Source: Psoroptes ovis
Lineage: Eukaryota > Arthropoda > Arachnida > Sarcoptiformes > Psoroptidae
Direction: 5' to 3'
DNA: 64,000 nucleotides
NCBI GenBank assembly: GCA_002943765.1
Contig: PQWQ01000007.1
Span: 746,501-810,500 of the forward strand
The position numbers and the translations under genes were made by a program. Below are positions 39,952 to 53,731 of the stretch, one piece after another. A model generated the notes under the pieces. It ran no database searches and had not been told where the DNA came from. It saw nothing but the letters and a program-made list of their open reading frames with translations. Within the stretch, counting starts at the first letter, position 1. Every line of letters begins with the position of its first letter.

Positions 39952-40032
39952 TTAGGCTGTCCGAAAAGTTTTTGCTGATTTTTCAATGATTTTCTACCAA
40001 ATAATCGGCAAAAACTTTCTGGACAACCTATT
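39952..40032. mobile_element. Mariner-like MITE copy 11 (type I)
   Basis: The arms TTAGGCTGTCCGAAAAGTTT and AAAACTTTCTGGACAACCTA flank a TTGCTGATTTTTCAATGATT core. The TA target duplication is not clear on the left, so the flank has changed. Confidence 0.78.
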
Positions 40033-41954
40033 AAAATCTTGTTCAAGAATAAACACTGATGGTAAACACATATTTGTGTGTGTATTAACGATAGTGAGAG
40101 CGGTCGATCGAGAGTTTGAGAGAGTGAATGAAGCTTTCACCATCATCATTTTGTCAAATTGTGTTGGTGGAGAAACAATGACAAATTGTGATTGTTCACA
40201 TACAATCAACGATACAATCAACGATTCACTCGATACAACCATCCATCCATCCATTCGGCCGACCAGCCAACCAGCCGACCATCCATCCATCCATGCATCA
40301 ATTCAACGATTGTTGCCATGTGTACAACATCAATACTCATGTATTTCAATGTATTCTCGTTGTTTGATGTTGTTGATCATGATTATTATCATCAAATGAT
40401 GGCCATTATAGGTTTATTATTTACCCTCGGTAAATGGTGGTCGATTCTATTTTAGAAATTTCACCACTTCATTATTTCCACTGAATGTTCTGGCTTCAGA
40501 AATGTATTTCAATGATTCGTAAACCTTCCGAAAAACTCGATTTCTATATCGTAGAATGATTTGAAATGAATGTTTTACCCCAAAGAAAATTGTACAAAAA
40601 CTCTCATAGAAATTCATTGAATTTTCATGGAAAAATCATTTTTTTCCCGAATTCAATTTTGAAATTGAAGCTAACAACATGATGACATTAACCTTGATAT
40701 GGAATGTTGAAGAGGTACAAATATTGAAGATATTAAAAATATTTCTGAAGAAATCTTTCAGCGAAAACAAACAAATGACAAGTGATTTGTCTTTGCGTTG
40801 ATTAGCGCTTTCAATTTCAATGATTTTGTGTGCTTTTCAACCCTTTATAAAGGGTATAAACCTTATACAATAAACGAAGAAATTCTCCGTAGAAATATCC
40901 GAAGAATTGTGTCATGTCATGTCCAAATGCGCCCGGCATATGATGAATTTGAATTGTTCGAAAATTTGAATTATGAATTCATCTCGAATTAAACAATCCA
41001 AATGATTCATAAATTTTATGATAATTTCGTTGATAGAATGACCTGAATGGGAGGAATTGAATTGAAATTTTAATGAAAAAAATTAATGAAAACATTTTTC
41101 CAAGTAATTCCCAAAAAATACGTGAAATGAATTGATAATCAATTAATGAATCATTTATAGTGGATTTTGAATTTGGCAGAGAGAAAATTTATTATTTTCA
41201 AGACTTAATGAATGAATAAATGAATGTAATGAATTCATTTGAAAACAATAAATTTTAATCATTTTGAATTCATCATCATTATTATCATTTGGAGTCATAA
41301 TCATAATAAATCCTATATTCATATCATACTTGGATATGATATATGGGTGTGTATCAGTGTATTAGTGTGCCAGTGTTTGTGTGTGTGTGTGTGTGTTGAA
41401 TGAAATATTTGTTTTTTAATTAACAATTTTTAATTAACATTTTTTTGAAATTTTTCAAAAAATTCACCGAAGCCCTTCTCTTCATTTGTTATGGCATTTG
41501 TCATTATTTAGCTTTGAATTGATCACAAATTTCTTTGGACAAATTAACATTTCAAAATTCGTGATTTAAATTTTTTATTATTTGTGATTTATGATTGCTT
41601 TGTGTTTCTTCGGTTTGAAATATACAAAATTTCCATGGATATTTTGGCCCTGGACAGCCGTAAATGGTTCCAGAGGAATAACCTGAAGATGATTTTGAAA
41701 GTAAATTTTTTCTGGGCCAAGTTTGCCAATTTGGTGCCAAATTGATTCATTGATTTTTTTCGATTTGAAAAAGCGAAAGTAATTCAATTGATTTTTCCCT
41801 AGAATCAATCAATCAATCGATTCGATTTTCGAGTTTCGAAACTAATTTCATGAATTGTATATGACCAGAATTTCAAAATCGAGTGTAAATTTCCCATTAA
41901 TTCGATTGAATTGTTTGATCATCAATAATTTTGGGTGATCATCATCATAATGTA

Positions 41955-42034
41955 TTAGGTTGTCCCATAAGTTCTTGCCGATTTTCCAATGATTTTCTAC
42001 GATATAACCAGCAAGAACTTATGGGACAACCCAA
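41955..42034. mobile_element. Mariner-like MITE copy 12 (type III)
   Basis: 80 bp, TTAGGTTGTCCCATAAGTTC to GAACTTATGGGACAACCCAA, with TA at 41953-41954 and 42035-42036. It shares the CCCATAAG arm variant with the copy at 11314. Confidence 0.82.
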
Positions 42035-45000
42035 TACAATCATAAATCATGAAATCAATGATCATTTATTGATTTTCAATTGATTTCCAATTGATTTTTT
42101 AAAAAAATAAATTTCCGATCGATTCAAAGCTGTATTCAAGATCGATTCGGGTCTGTATTTTCAAATTTAAATGAATTTATTTAAAATTTAAACATTTTGC
42201 TTCAACAATTCATGATTTTCACCCTTAGAACATTACTGGCAATTTGATTTCTTTTGATTTCATTTGAAAAATTTCAATTTCAATTCCATTACAACTCACA
42301 ATTAATACTACGCTCAATGATTGTTTCAACCGATGTAAATATACGTCTTAATAATGATTCGTATCCAGAAAAACTTTTGTTTCACCAAGGAATAAATAAA
42401 TGAATACCATCATTAATAATAACAACAGCAATAATAATATATGATTATTGATTCAAAACGATTGATAATAATAATGAAAGATGTTCGAAATTCTGTATTC
42501 GATTCCATTAAATTTAAAAACATCATTATATTCAATCAATGAACATTGAAAAAATGCTCATATCTCATGTACATATCATTCAGCTTTGAATTCAATTTTT
42601 TTCGGGCCGAAAACATTTTCAAATCATTCAATTTTCGGCCCGAAAATTTTCCCGAAAACCATGGACCTATGGCCGTATTGATCAGGGGCTCCAGAGTCCA
42701 TATGTATAAAGTGGAATACAAAGCAATATAACAGGAATTGTCTTTGAAATCGTCATTGTTATGGATGAATGATTCGATGATGATATTTTCAATGTTTTTG
42801 GCCCGTATTCTTTGATCATTTTGTTGTTGAATCTTCTAAATGGACTTATTTTTACAATTTTTGGGTCCACATTGAAAAATAATGGAAAATGATTTTCGAT
42901 TTTTTTCCATTTTTTTGTTTCGAAATGTTTTGTATTTACAAAATTTCCTTTCTCATTCAAATACATATACTTGACTATGATTATTATTACTGGTATGAAA
43001 TGAATGAATTTTTCATTGAAATTCAATGGAAATTTCATTCAATGAATGAATAGAAATGAACCTGGTGAAATGAGAAAAAAAAAATCACGAGAACCGCCTC
43101 GAAATATACCACCCTAAATGGCACGCCTTTTCTATGTGAAATTCGGGGTCTTTTTTTGGTTGATTTTACCATTTTTTAATGTTTCTGATTGTCCAAGTTG
43201 ATTGGTACATACAATTGAAATGATTCAACGAAATACCAGAAAAAATGCCATAGACTTAGACATGCATAGACTTTTACGGGTTTGTAAATTTTAATGGTAA
43301 AAGTTCAATTTGAAAAATCAATCGTGAACCAATTCATTGCTTTTCGATCAGTTTTTTATGCTGTCCTTTGGATCCACAGAATTCAAGCAAACATCCGAGA
43401 AGAATTCAGTCGTTGCCGATTTACCAGCAACAAACGGCAGTTTAAATATATACCGCATCCAACTAAAACACAAATAGACGAATAAATGCAAATTACCATG
43501 CAATTTGAAATGGCAGAAATTTCAAGATTTGATTGAAATTCAACGATTGAATTGAATTCAAATAGAATCTAAATTTAATTCAAATTGAATTCAATTTGAA
43601 TTTGAATTTAAATAAATTCATGATGAATGAATGATTCATTGAATTTCAATTTCAATCGAAATTGAAATTTTTTAAGCATCCAAAGACTATCAAAAGTAAA
43701 TAAAATATTTAAATAAATGAAATATTCAAAATGATTCCGAATATCGATGGTAATATCAATGAATGTAATATGTGAATGTATTATCAAAATTTGCATATTA
43801 TTAAATTGAAATTATTATTATTTTATTATTATTCAATGGTTAATATGGTAAATATACTAAATATCACATACAACACACACACACACACACATGCTACACG
43901 TGTATCTTATTTTTATCATTTTTTAATCTATTTTAAATTATTTTTAATTTACTTCTTCAAACATACATTCATCGATGCACAAATATCGCAGAAAATTGAA
44001 TTAATACATAAAGGCACAGAGTTGCCATGGTCTTGGACATCGTCTGAACATGATGATATCACAATGAAATTCATAAATATTTTGACATTTACATGACGAT
44101 TTTCAGTGTCTATCTCAGCATATCTCTCTTAACAAAGTGTTGACAAGTTTTGATCAAAGATTATGTCATTCGTTGAAATGTTTGATTCAATTTAATTTAA
44201 AATAAAAAATGGAAAAAAACAATTAAAAAACATTTAAATTGGATTTGAAATTGAATCATTCATGAATTCACCATCACATTTGAAATCTAATAGCATGAAT
44301 TCAAAAATTGAATTATTTTAAATTTTCCAAGCCAATTTCCGACCAAGCATGGGCCAATATATGTGAAAAAGTGTTGGCAAAAAACTGTAAAATACTGCGA
44401 AATAATCTTATTTAATTGCAAGGGTCAATGGCAATGTTTTGAACCAGTGAAAAATAGTAAAAAGTATCAAATTATTTTGTAAAAATGAAAATAACATCAA
44501 ATGAACCCGAAATTTACATGAGATTATGCATCATGGGTATTATGTGGTTCAATGGATTTCAAAGAATAAGGATTTGAATTTGGAAAAATTCAAAAATTTA
44601 AAAATTTCAAAAATTTTAAAATTTGAAACTTTAAAATTTGAAATTTTCGACAAAATTTAAAACTTTTCAATTTCAATTTAGAATTTTAAAATTTCAAAAT
44701 TTCACTTTTCAATTGCCCAATCGTGAAAATAACAATTGTTTTCTAGGATAAACTTAAGTAGCAATTTACAAGCATTAATAACCATTCACTAACATTGGTC
44801 AGAAGAACTTCAAGTTCAAATCGGTTGAATTGAAACTTTAAAGGTTATAGTAGCTGATTGAAAAAGTGCGTATATAATCAGTGATCAATCAATATATATG
44901 ATTAATCAATCAAATGAATATGTGTATTGAATCAATAGAAAATCAATCAAGAAAATTGTCTTAAAGATGTTTGGGCGCAATTACAGCATTCAAAGGCAAA

Positions 45001-45702
45001 ATTTTGAATTTGTACATGAATTCAAAATTCAAAATTCAAATCAATTGATTGAATTTGAATGGATGAATGATAATGGTCAATACATTCAATTCAATAGATT
45101 CAAATGGGATGATAATCATGGGATTTTTGTGACAATACAATCTATGTTTGAAATTGTATAATCTGATTTCATCAAAAGGTATAATCTGTGTGTTTGTTTA
45201 TTGATCATTTCATTTGTGTTTGTCGATTGAAAATGAAAGAGAAATTTCATTCAAAGCCAATAAAACAAACAAACAAACAAACAGGCTTAAAACCTGAATA
45301 TTTTAATTAAAATTTCATCTGTATTTATTCATTTTATCAGAACAACAAAATAATCACATAGATATATAGCCATTGGTCATTTTGTTTGAAATTATTTGCT
45401 TATTTGTTTAGTTAATTTTTCAAAAAAATTTAAGGTGAATTTCACCTTAAATTCATCTTAAATTCATCTGATTCATTATTTGAATCGTACGATTCACGTG
45501 ACATTTACATTGAAATTTCTAAATTTTCATCAATTTAAATAAAACAAAACAATGATAACTAATGATTACATTTAACATATGGCTTCAAGGTATTTTAAAA
45601 ATTCTTATTGTTTTTTATTTTCAATGATGGTACACCAGGTTATAATTTTGTGAATAAAGGTATTTGTAATTGAATAATTCAATAAAATTTCAATTTACTT
45701 TC

Positions 45703-45729
45703 AAAAAAAAAAAAAAAAAAAAAAAAAAA
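45703..45729 (+). repeat. 27-nt poly(A) run after an AATAAA
   Basis: A pure A run starts about 20 nt after AATAAA (about 45681). This is the spacing expected of a retroposed poly(A) tail, but no coding homology or target duplication was recognised upstream. Confidence 0.5.
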
Positions 45730-46162
45730 CGAAAATTTGTCACAAATTTGTAAATTTTAAAATAACAATTGAAATCGATTTGAAATCGAAAAGCTTCGAA
45801 ATCCTATGATTATCAATGATTTGTAATTTTTAAATTTTGAAATCTTTATTCTTTTGAATTCAAATCTATTAAATTCATTTAATGATTTTTCAATGATCAT
45901 TTGATGATGATGATCATCAATTAAATTTTTTGTTAATGAATTTTTAATGAATTTCTTTTCTCGATTCGTTTGTTTGTTTGTTTGTTTTTCGATTTGTTCA
46001 AATGAATTAAATAATAATTAATGTTAATGAATTCTTGAAAATATTTGTGTTTAATTCAAAAGTGCTTGTTTGATGTCATTCAATGCTCGAACTAATTCTC
46101 AAATCTAAGATCATGATCTTGTTGATTTTTTCGACTGTTGCAGATAATTAAAAATCAATTAA

Positions 46163-48700
46163 TCTAGGACTATAGTCTTTGGAAATTTTGGAAATTTCTG
46201 AAAAATTTATCAAAATCTAAGGCTATACATCGACAAAATTTTTGGAAGATGAGAGAAAATCTAAGGCTGTAGTCTTTGGAAATTTCTGAAAAATTTATCA
46301 AAATCTAAGGCTATCCATCGTCAAAATTTTTGAAAAAATGGAAAAAATCTAAGACTATCCATCGTCAAAATTTTTCAAAAAATCGAAAAAATCTAAGGCT
46401 ATACATCGTCAAAATTTTTCAAAAAATGGAAAAAATCTAAGGCTATACATCGTCAAAATTTTTCAAAAAATCGAAAAAATCTAAGGCTAACCATCGTCAA
46501 AATTTTTGAAAAAAATGGAAAAAATCTAAGGCTATCCATCGTCAAAATTTTTGAAAAAATGGAAAAAATCTAAGGCTATACATCGTCAAAATTTTTCAAA
46601 AAATCGAAAAAATCTAAGGCTAACCATCGTCAAAATTTTTCAAAAAATCGAAAAAATCTAAGGCTAACCATCGTCAAAATTTTTGAATTTTCCGAAAAAA
46701 TCTAAGGCTATCCATCGACAAAATTTTTCAAAAAATCGAAAAAATCTAAGGCTAACCATCGTCAAAATTTTTGAAAAAATGGGAAAAATCTAAGGCTATC
46801 CATCGTCAAAATTTTTGAAAAAATGGAAAAAATCTAAGGCTAACCATCGTCAAAATTTTTCAAAAAATGGAAAAAATCTAAGGCTATCCATCGACAAAAT
46901 TTTTCAAAAAATCGAAAAAATCTAAGGCTATCCATCGTCAAAATTTTTCAAAAAATCGAAAAAATCTAAGGCTATCCATCGTCAAAATTTTTGAAAAAAT
47001 GGAAAAAATCTAAGGCTATCCATCGACAAAATTTTTCAAAAAATCGAAAAAATCTAAGGCTATCCATCGTCAAAATTTTTCAAAAAATCGAAAAAATCTA
47101 AGGCTAACCATCGACAAAATTTTTGAAAAAATGGGAAAAATCTAAGGCTATCCATCGTCAAAATTTTTGAAAAAATGGAAAAAATCTAAGGCTATACATC
47201 GTCAAAATTTTTCAAAAAATCGAAAAAATCTAAGGCTAACCATCGTCAAAATTTTTGAAAAAATGGAAAAAATCTAAGGCTATACATCGTCAAAATTTTT
47301 CAAAAAATCGAAAAAATCTAAGGCTAACCATCGTCAAAATTTTTGAAAAAATGGGAAAAATCTAAGGCTATCCATCGTAAAAATTTTTGAAAAAATGGAA
47401 AAAATCTAAGGCTAACCATCGTCAAAATTTTTCAAAAAATGGAAAAAATCTAAGGCTATCCATCGACAAAATTTTTCAAAAAATCGAAAAAATCTAAGGC
47501 TATCCATCGTCAAAATTTTTGAAAAAATGGAAAAAATCTAAGGCTATCCATCGACAAAATTTTTCAAAAAATCGAAAAAATCTAAGGCTATCCATCGTCA
47601 AAATTTTTGAAAAAATGGAAAAAATCTAAGGCTAACCATCGTCAAAATTTTTCAAAAAATGGAAAAAATCTAAGGCTAACCATCGTCAAAATTTTTGAAA
47701 AAATGGAAAAAATCTAAGGCTATCCATCGTCAAAATTTTTCAAAAAATCGAAAAAATCTAAGGCTATCCATCGTCAAAATTTTTGAAAAAATGGAAAAAA
47801 TCTAAGGCTATCCATCGACAAAATTTTTCAAAAAATCGAAAAAATCTAAGGCTATCCATCGTCAAAATTTTTCAAAAAATCGAAAAAATCTAAGGCTATC
47901 CATCGTCAAAATTTTTGAAAAAATGGAAAAAATCTAAGGCTGTAGTCCTCGGAAATTTCAGAAAAATTTATCAAAATCTAAGGCTATACATCGACAAAAT
48001 TTTTGGAAGATGAGAGAAAATCTAAGGCTGTAGTCTTTGGAAATTTCTGAAAAATTTATCAAAATCTAAGGCTATCCATCGTCAAAATTTTTGAAAAAAT
48101 GGAAAAAATCTAAGACTATCCATCGTCAAAATTTTTCAAAAAATGGAAAAAATCTAAGGCTAACCATCGTCAAAATTTTTCAAAAAATCGAAAAAATCTA
48201 AGGCTATCCATCGTCAAAATTTTTCAAAAAATCGAAAAAATCTAAGGCTATCCATCGTCAAAATTTTTGAAAAAATGGAAAAAATCTAAGGCTGTAGTCC
48301 TCGGAAATTTCAGAAAAATTTATCAAAATCTAAGGCTATACATCGACAAAATTTTTGGAAGATGAGAGAAAATCTAAGGCTGTAGTCTTTGGAAATTTCT
48401 GAAAAATTTATCAAAATCTAAGACTATCCATCGTCAAAATTTTTCAAAAAATGGAAAAAATCTAAGGCTATCCATCGTCAAAATTTTTCAAAAAATCGAA
48501 AAAATCTAAGGCTATCCATCGTCAAAATTTTTCAAAAAATCGAAAAAATCTAAGGCTATCCATCGTCAAAATTTTTGAAAAAATGGAAAAAATCTAAGGC
48601 TGTAGTCCTCGGAAATTTCAGAAAAATTTATCAAAATCTAAGGCTATACATCTACAAAATTTTCGAAAAAATGGAAAAAATCTAAGACTTTAGCCTTTGT
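46163..48700. repeat. 44-bp satellite array with higher-order repeats (~57 units)
   Basis: A tandem array of about 2.54 kb. The unit is 44 bp: TCTAAGGCTATCCATCG followed by TCAAAATTTTTGAAAAAATGG-like sequence, varying as GCTATCC/GCTAACC/GCTATAC, CGTC/CGAC and TTTTTG..ATGG/TTTTTC..ATCG. Divergent units (CTGTAGTCCTCGG, CTGTAGTCTTTGG, GGAAGATGAGAG), also 44 bp, recur at 46195-46310, 47940-48070, 48290-48420 and 48600-48660. The last three blocks are spaced 352 and 308 bp (8 and 7 units), which shows higher-order amplification. Non-coding; each unit has an A/T-rich half that is nearly self-complementary. Confidence 0.93.
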
Positions 48701-51700
48701 ATGTTTGATCACTGGATCTATCGGAAAGCATTCGATTGCATTGTCATTCGATGCTCGATCGAAGAACATACACGATTGATACACGCGGCATAACCCTTTA
48801 ATTTGTGAATGGATTAATACAATTTTACAATTTCAATGTTATTTCAATTGTTTCGATATTTGACAAAAAAAACCATAACCCGTAATCAAATTTTAATCAG
48901 TGATTTGAACAAAAATCAAAACACTGAAAAAGGTTTCATTGTCATTCGGACAATCAATGAAAGGAAAATCAATGAATGAACAAGCAGCAAACAAACAACA
49001 ACAACAAAACAAAGCCTAATACCTCATACTTTTTATAAACATTACTTATTCAAAGGCTGATTCAAAGGCAAAGATATTTAAAGGGGGTTTAAACTTGATG
49101 ATCACGAAATTCGATGGTGGAGACATGAATGTAATTTCGATGTAATTTTCAATGAAAATTCAATGCTCAAGCCGGATTCGAAAGTGTTTCTGTGTCTAAT
49201 CATTGGTCTAAGAAAGCCTTTCAAAGGTGGAAAGATAATGGAAAATGAACAAGGAAAAAAAACATGCGAAACACATTGAAAATCAATGGTCAAATCAGTC
49301 TGTGATTCGTACATAATAATTATTTCAATAATTCAAAATTTTCACTCGAAATTGTCCACCATTCACTTTGAACGAGAGATGATTCATGAATAATCATTCG
49401 ATCATTTTTCAGACCATCTTCGATGTTGACAATCGAGGAGAAAATTTCCTCAAAATTTTGGTCAAATTTTCGATGATCGAAATCGCGAACAATCAATGAT
49501 AAACACCATCCATTCGTAGCCATACATAGACAGACACACACCTCTTGAATGATTGACATGATCTGATTTCTCTGATTTTTTTGATTTCTCCCCAAAAATT
49601 TCGGCCATCAAACACGTATTTGATTGTCAATCAAATCAAATCACAGAAAAAAATGGTGAGAAATATTTATTTAAAATATCATTTTCAAAAAATTGATATT
49701 TTAGACCTAGATCAACATTGTTATTATGAGTTATTTTGAAAATTTGAAATTCGAAAATTTGAAATCGATCATGTCGCCATCAAGTCCGACATGTATCAAA
49801 ATGGTGCAATCATCATCATCATCGTCGTCGTCATCGTCATCATCGTCATCATCAGCGGACATTCACCACCACCATCAACAACCATCAACCATCGACGATT
49901 CGGATCTATATCACAGCTACGACAGCCACAATTGATGATGATTGGCCATCGAATTCGAATGATGATGATGATGATTGAAAATCAATGGTCAATCATTATC
50001 ATCATCATCGTTATTATTTAGTTCGAAAGCCGCCAATTGATATAATAATGATCGAAATGATGATGATCAAGATGATGATGAATATATAATTGTGTGTGTG
50101 TACAATGAACATGGTGTATGTACGTCAACAACAACACAATTATACAAAACCACAATCATTGATTTAAGTTCGAAGATCGAAGCATAACCACAATTGAAAT
50201 CGAAACTAAATAGAAAACCACATGCATAATACGGGTTGTTTTTCACTCTGTGTATTCGACAATTGTTTTCGGGGCAAAATTGAAATGATGATGATGATGA
50301 TGATGAGAATGGATGATAAGAATAAGATAACTAAGACGAAGAATAAGAAGAAAATAGTAAAATAGGCAGGTAAACAAAAACTGAATTGAAGGTAATTGAA
50401 GACCATTGCCGAAGCGAAGTGAATGGTAAATGGTCATCAATAGAGAATATCACATATGAAAATATCACATAGAAATAACACATGGATAAGAGCATATCTG
50501 ATTTAAAGAATTTTAAAAAAGACTGTATGAATCAAATTGTACCAATATTTTCAAAACATTTGGACCAATTTTTGAAGAAATAATTTTATAATATTTTTCA
50601 ATTATTTTCAATTATTGTATTACATACACAGACATACATATACAGACATACACCTAGGCAAATATTGTATGAATATAAAATATTTAAATAAATATTCAAA
50701 TAAATTTAAATGATAGATAATGACATATTATCATCAATGTGCGTATGTAAATATGAAAATAAATAAATCGACAATGACCAATCGGAATATTCAATATAAA
50801 AATGAAAATTGTATCAAAAATTGTATCCAAACAACCACAACAAACAGCCACCAAAGCCACAACAAGCACAGCAAACAAACGATACACCAAAAAACGATGA
50901 TTCGACATTCAATCGACAATTGAATAGCAAATTTCGAATTCAATTTAATTCATTTTCGAAATGATTACAATAATAATAATGAAATGGACAGCTGAAAAAA
51001 ATTTTGTGGTCAATTTTGCTTTTGCTGCTTCCACCAAACATTTATTATAATCATCATTATCATTATCATCATCATTTGAATGTTAAATTATTCATCATTC
51101 ATTCATTCAAGCACTATAACCTTTGAATGTATACAAACAGCTTTGGTTTTTCAACTAGCTGAATAGATTATTGTCGCTTGGTGATGGCTGATTGTTGTTG
51201 TTGTTGTTGTTGGTTGGTTGGTTGGTCGGTCGGTGGTGGTGGCCATAACCTATGATTATTTGTCAGTCAGTCAGTCAAATTTTTTTTGGTTTGTAATCAT
51301 AATCATCATCATCAATCGCCAACAACAACATCAATTCGGGTGAGAAATTTGATGAGTGAAAATAGACGATAGACGATCATTGAAATATCGTCAATGTCGT
51401 AGACTTTGACTGTGGTGAATAATAATCATTCGAAGCTCTGAGAAATTTTGGACATTTTTGGTCAAAAAAAAAATTAAAAAAATTGATTTTGGATCATCAA
51501 ATGTTGGAATGAAGGTTAAAACCTTTTTGGAACCAGACTGACCAAGGGAAAAAGCGGCCAAAGAACCAAACAGCACCGCCGCTGAAACCATGTTGCCGTA
51601 ATCGAATGTAATTTTCTTCAAAAGATAATTATTCGATTTAAATGTCTTCGACAAATGTCATTCGAAAAAAAAAACTAGATTGTAAGGTCAATTTTCGACA

Positions 51701-53731
51701 ATTTCGATCAAAGTCAATCAAATCCAATGTTGAAAATATTGCATACATACATACATACGTAAATGATAATTATTATTTATTTATTCAAATTTACTCAAAG
51801 ATAATTGTTATGCGACAACAATTATTGGACAATGAAGTTGAACAATTTCAAATTGGTCATTTCTCCACCATTTGGATTATAATTGTTTTTTAGATTTTTC
51901 TCAACAAAAACATCCATTAAGCCATGTTGTCGCCAGTCATTTCTTGGCTTAATCATCATATCTGATGATGATAATCATCGACTGAAAATACGATTAATTG
52001 TTTGTCTGATTGTTCTGAACAATTAATCTGAACAATTTTTGAAATAACTTTGCCAATCGGCGGCAGAGGCCATCACCTGTATCTTGTGGTTTGAATTTTT
52101 ATTTTCAAATTTTCAAATTCGAATATTTGAAAATTAAAATCAATTTTCAATTCAAAATTCAATTCACACTCACGATCAATCGCTCATCCATGCATTTAAA
52201 TGGCTTTTTGAATAATTTGATTTCAGTGTAATTTAAGATAAATAAATAAACTAAAGTTTAAATCCATAAAACACCTAATCAGTAATTAATTAATTGATTT
52301 TAATTATCGATTTCGATTCGAATTGATTGGAAGAAACAATCGAGAAAAAACCTTTGAAATGATTCAAACCTTTGAAATTATTGGATTTGAATGAGAACAA
52401 TTGATTTTTTAAATTATTTTTTTTTTGAAAAATTTCAAAGATTTTTATTGGATATTGTCATGAAATCTTTGTTAAATCTTTAGTCTTCAATCTTTTAATT
52501 GCTGCAATTATTTCAAATCAATTGAATTGAATTAAACATACACACATAAAGATCTCAACGAACATATTATAAACATTGAACAAAAACAAAGGCTATACAT
52601 CTGAAGTAAAAGGTGAAAAATTGTTTAAAATTTGATTAGTCAATGGCAAATTTGGCAACTTTGTGGTTGCATGGCACAGCAAATATTCTAAGATATTCGC
52701 AAATATGTAATTAAATAAATCAATAAGAAAAATCTCAAAGATGAAATTATCATTGAATATAATCAATGCAAAATTTTAAAATTAAAATTCAATTTCATAA
52801 TTTATTTATTTTTAATTTTTAAGTTTTAATATTTCTTTAAATTCAAATATTTTATTGAATTTGAAGTATGTTCAAGTATTTATATTAATATTTCAATGAG
52901 AAGATGAAAAAATTTTTAAAATTAAAAATACATTAATTAATTCAAATCTTTATCAATTCAATTAAGGAAAGCAATGATGATGATCTATGATTGAAAATAA
53001 CAAATATTTATGAACATGTATGTATCGATGTTTTAATGTATTATTATTATCGTCGTTGTGGTCATTGAATGTCGTTGAATATTGACACATGAAATGTTCA
53101 AGACTTGGTAGATATAATCATTAATATCGGATGATTAATTAATCAAGAAAAAATTACAACAAATATTGTGGGTGTATCTGTAATTGATGTGATGATAATG
53201 TACGTGAATACATATTGTGTGTGCGTGTTTGATTGATTGATTAATTGATTAATTCGTTTCGATTTTCTGTTAAATTTTTCAATTTGAATATTTACAAGAG
53301 ATTAAAATATTAGATTCATTAATGAATCGACTCATTAATGATTGAATTAATTAATAAACACATTTAATATAATTAATTAATTGATTCATTAAGGATTAAT
53401 TGTTCGATTGATTGATTTATTAATTGATAAATTCGATATAAATTCAAATTCTACAAAGATCATCAAACACTAGTCTAATCTAATTGTTCCTCTATTGTAT
53501 TCTCGAATATTATAATACATTGAGTTTTGATAATTGTTTGAAAGCAAAAAACAAAATGATTCTACCGTATAATAACAATGATTAATTAATCAGATGATGA
53601 TCTTCAATCAATTATCATCATCTGAATAAATATGACTAAATTGAAATTTAATTGAAATATTTTATTTTTCAATTGTTTCAATTGATCACCATTTACATTG
53701 AAATCAAATAACTAATGATTCGAAATTATCA
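48701..53731. other. Gene-poor region between the satellite and the Sp gene
   Basis: 5 kb without a supported gene. It contains ATC, CAA and GTT simple repeats (49805-49860, 50285-50305, 51192-51240) and AT-rich sequence. The minus-strand frame at 51391-51654 contains a hydrophobic Ala/Leu stretch but has no homology or splice context. The probable poly(A) signal of the Sp gene (TTTATT on plus) is at about 53662. Confidence 0.5.

Larger units (their letters stand above)
37239..46162. other. Gene-poor region between SARM1 and the satellite
   Basis: 8.9 kb without a supported coding exon. It contains two MITEs, CATC-rich repeats at 40235-40300, CA/GT microsatellites (41382-41396, 43872-43890), an ATT/ATC tract near 39860-39890, a 22-bp palindrome (TTAAGGTGAAT/TTCACCTTAA) at about 45432-45452 and a 27-A run at 45703-45729. 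Open frames here are short and low complexity. Confidence 0.5.

Noticed and set aside
40192..40455. Pro/Ser/His repeat frames
   Set aside because: Produced by CATC simple repeats in several frames on both strands, which is typical of non-coding low complexity.
44967..45161. 64-codon plus-strand frame
   Set aside because: Made of AAATTC/AATTG repeats; no homology or splice context.
46163..48700. CRISPR-like array
   Set aside because: The repeat units are directly adjacent with no unique spacers, the whole 44-bp unit repeats, and the surroundings are eukaryotic genes. It is a satellite.
49726..50021. Ser-run frame as a gene
   Set aside because: Driven by TCA/TCG simple repeats, ends quickly, has no splice signal leading to another exon, and no homology.
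51391..51654. Minus-strand frame with a signal-peptide-like stretch
   Set aside because: The Ala/Leu stretch is internal, no Cys pattern or neighbouring exon was found. Too weak to call a gene.
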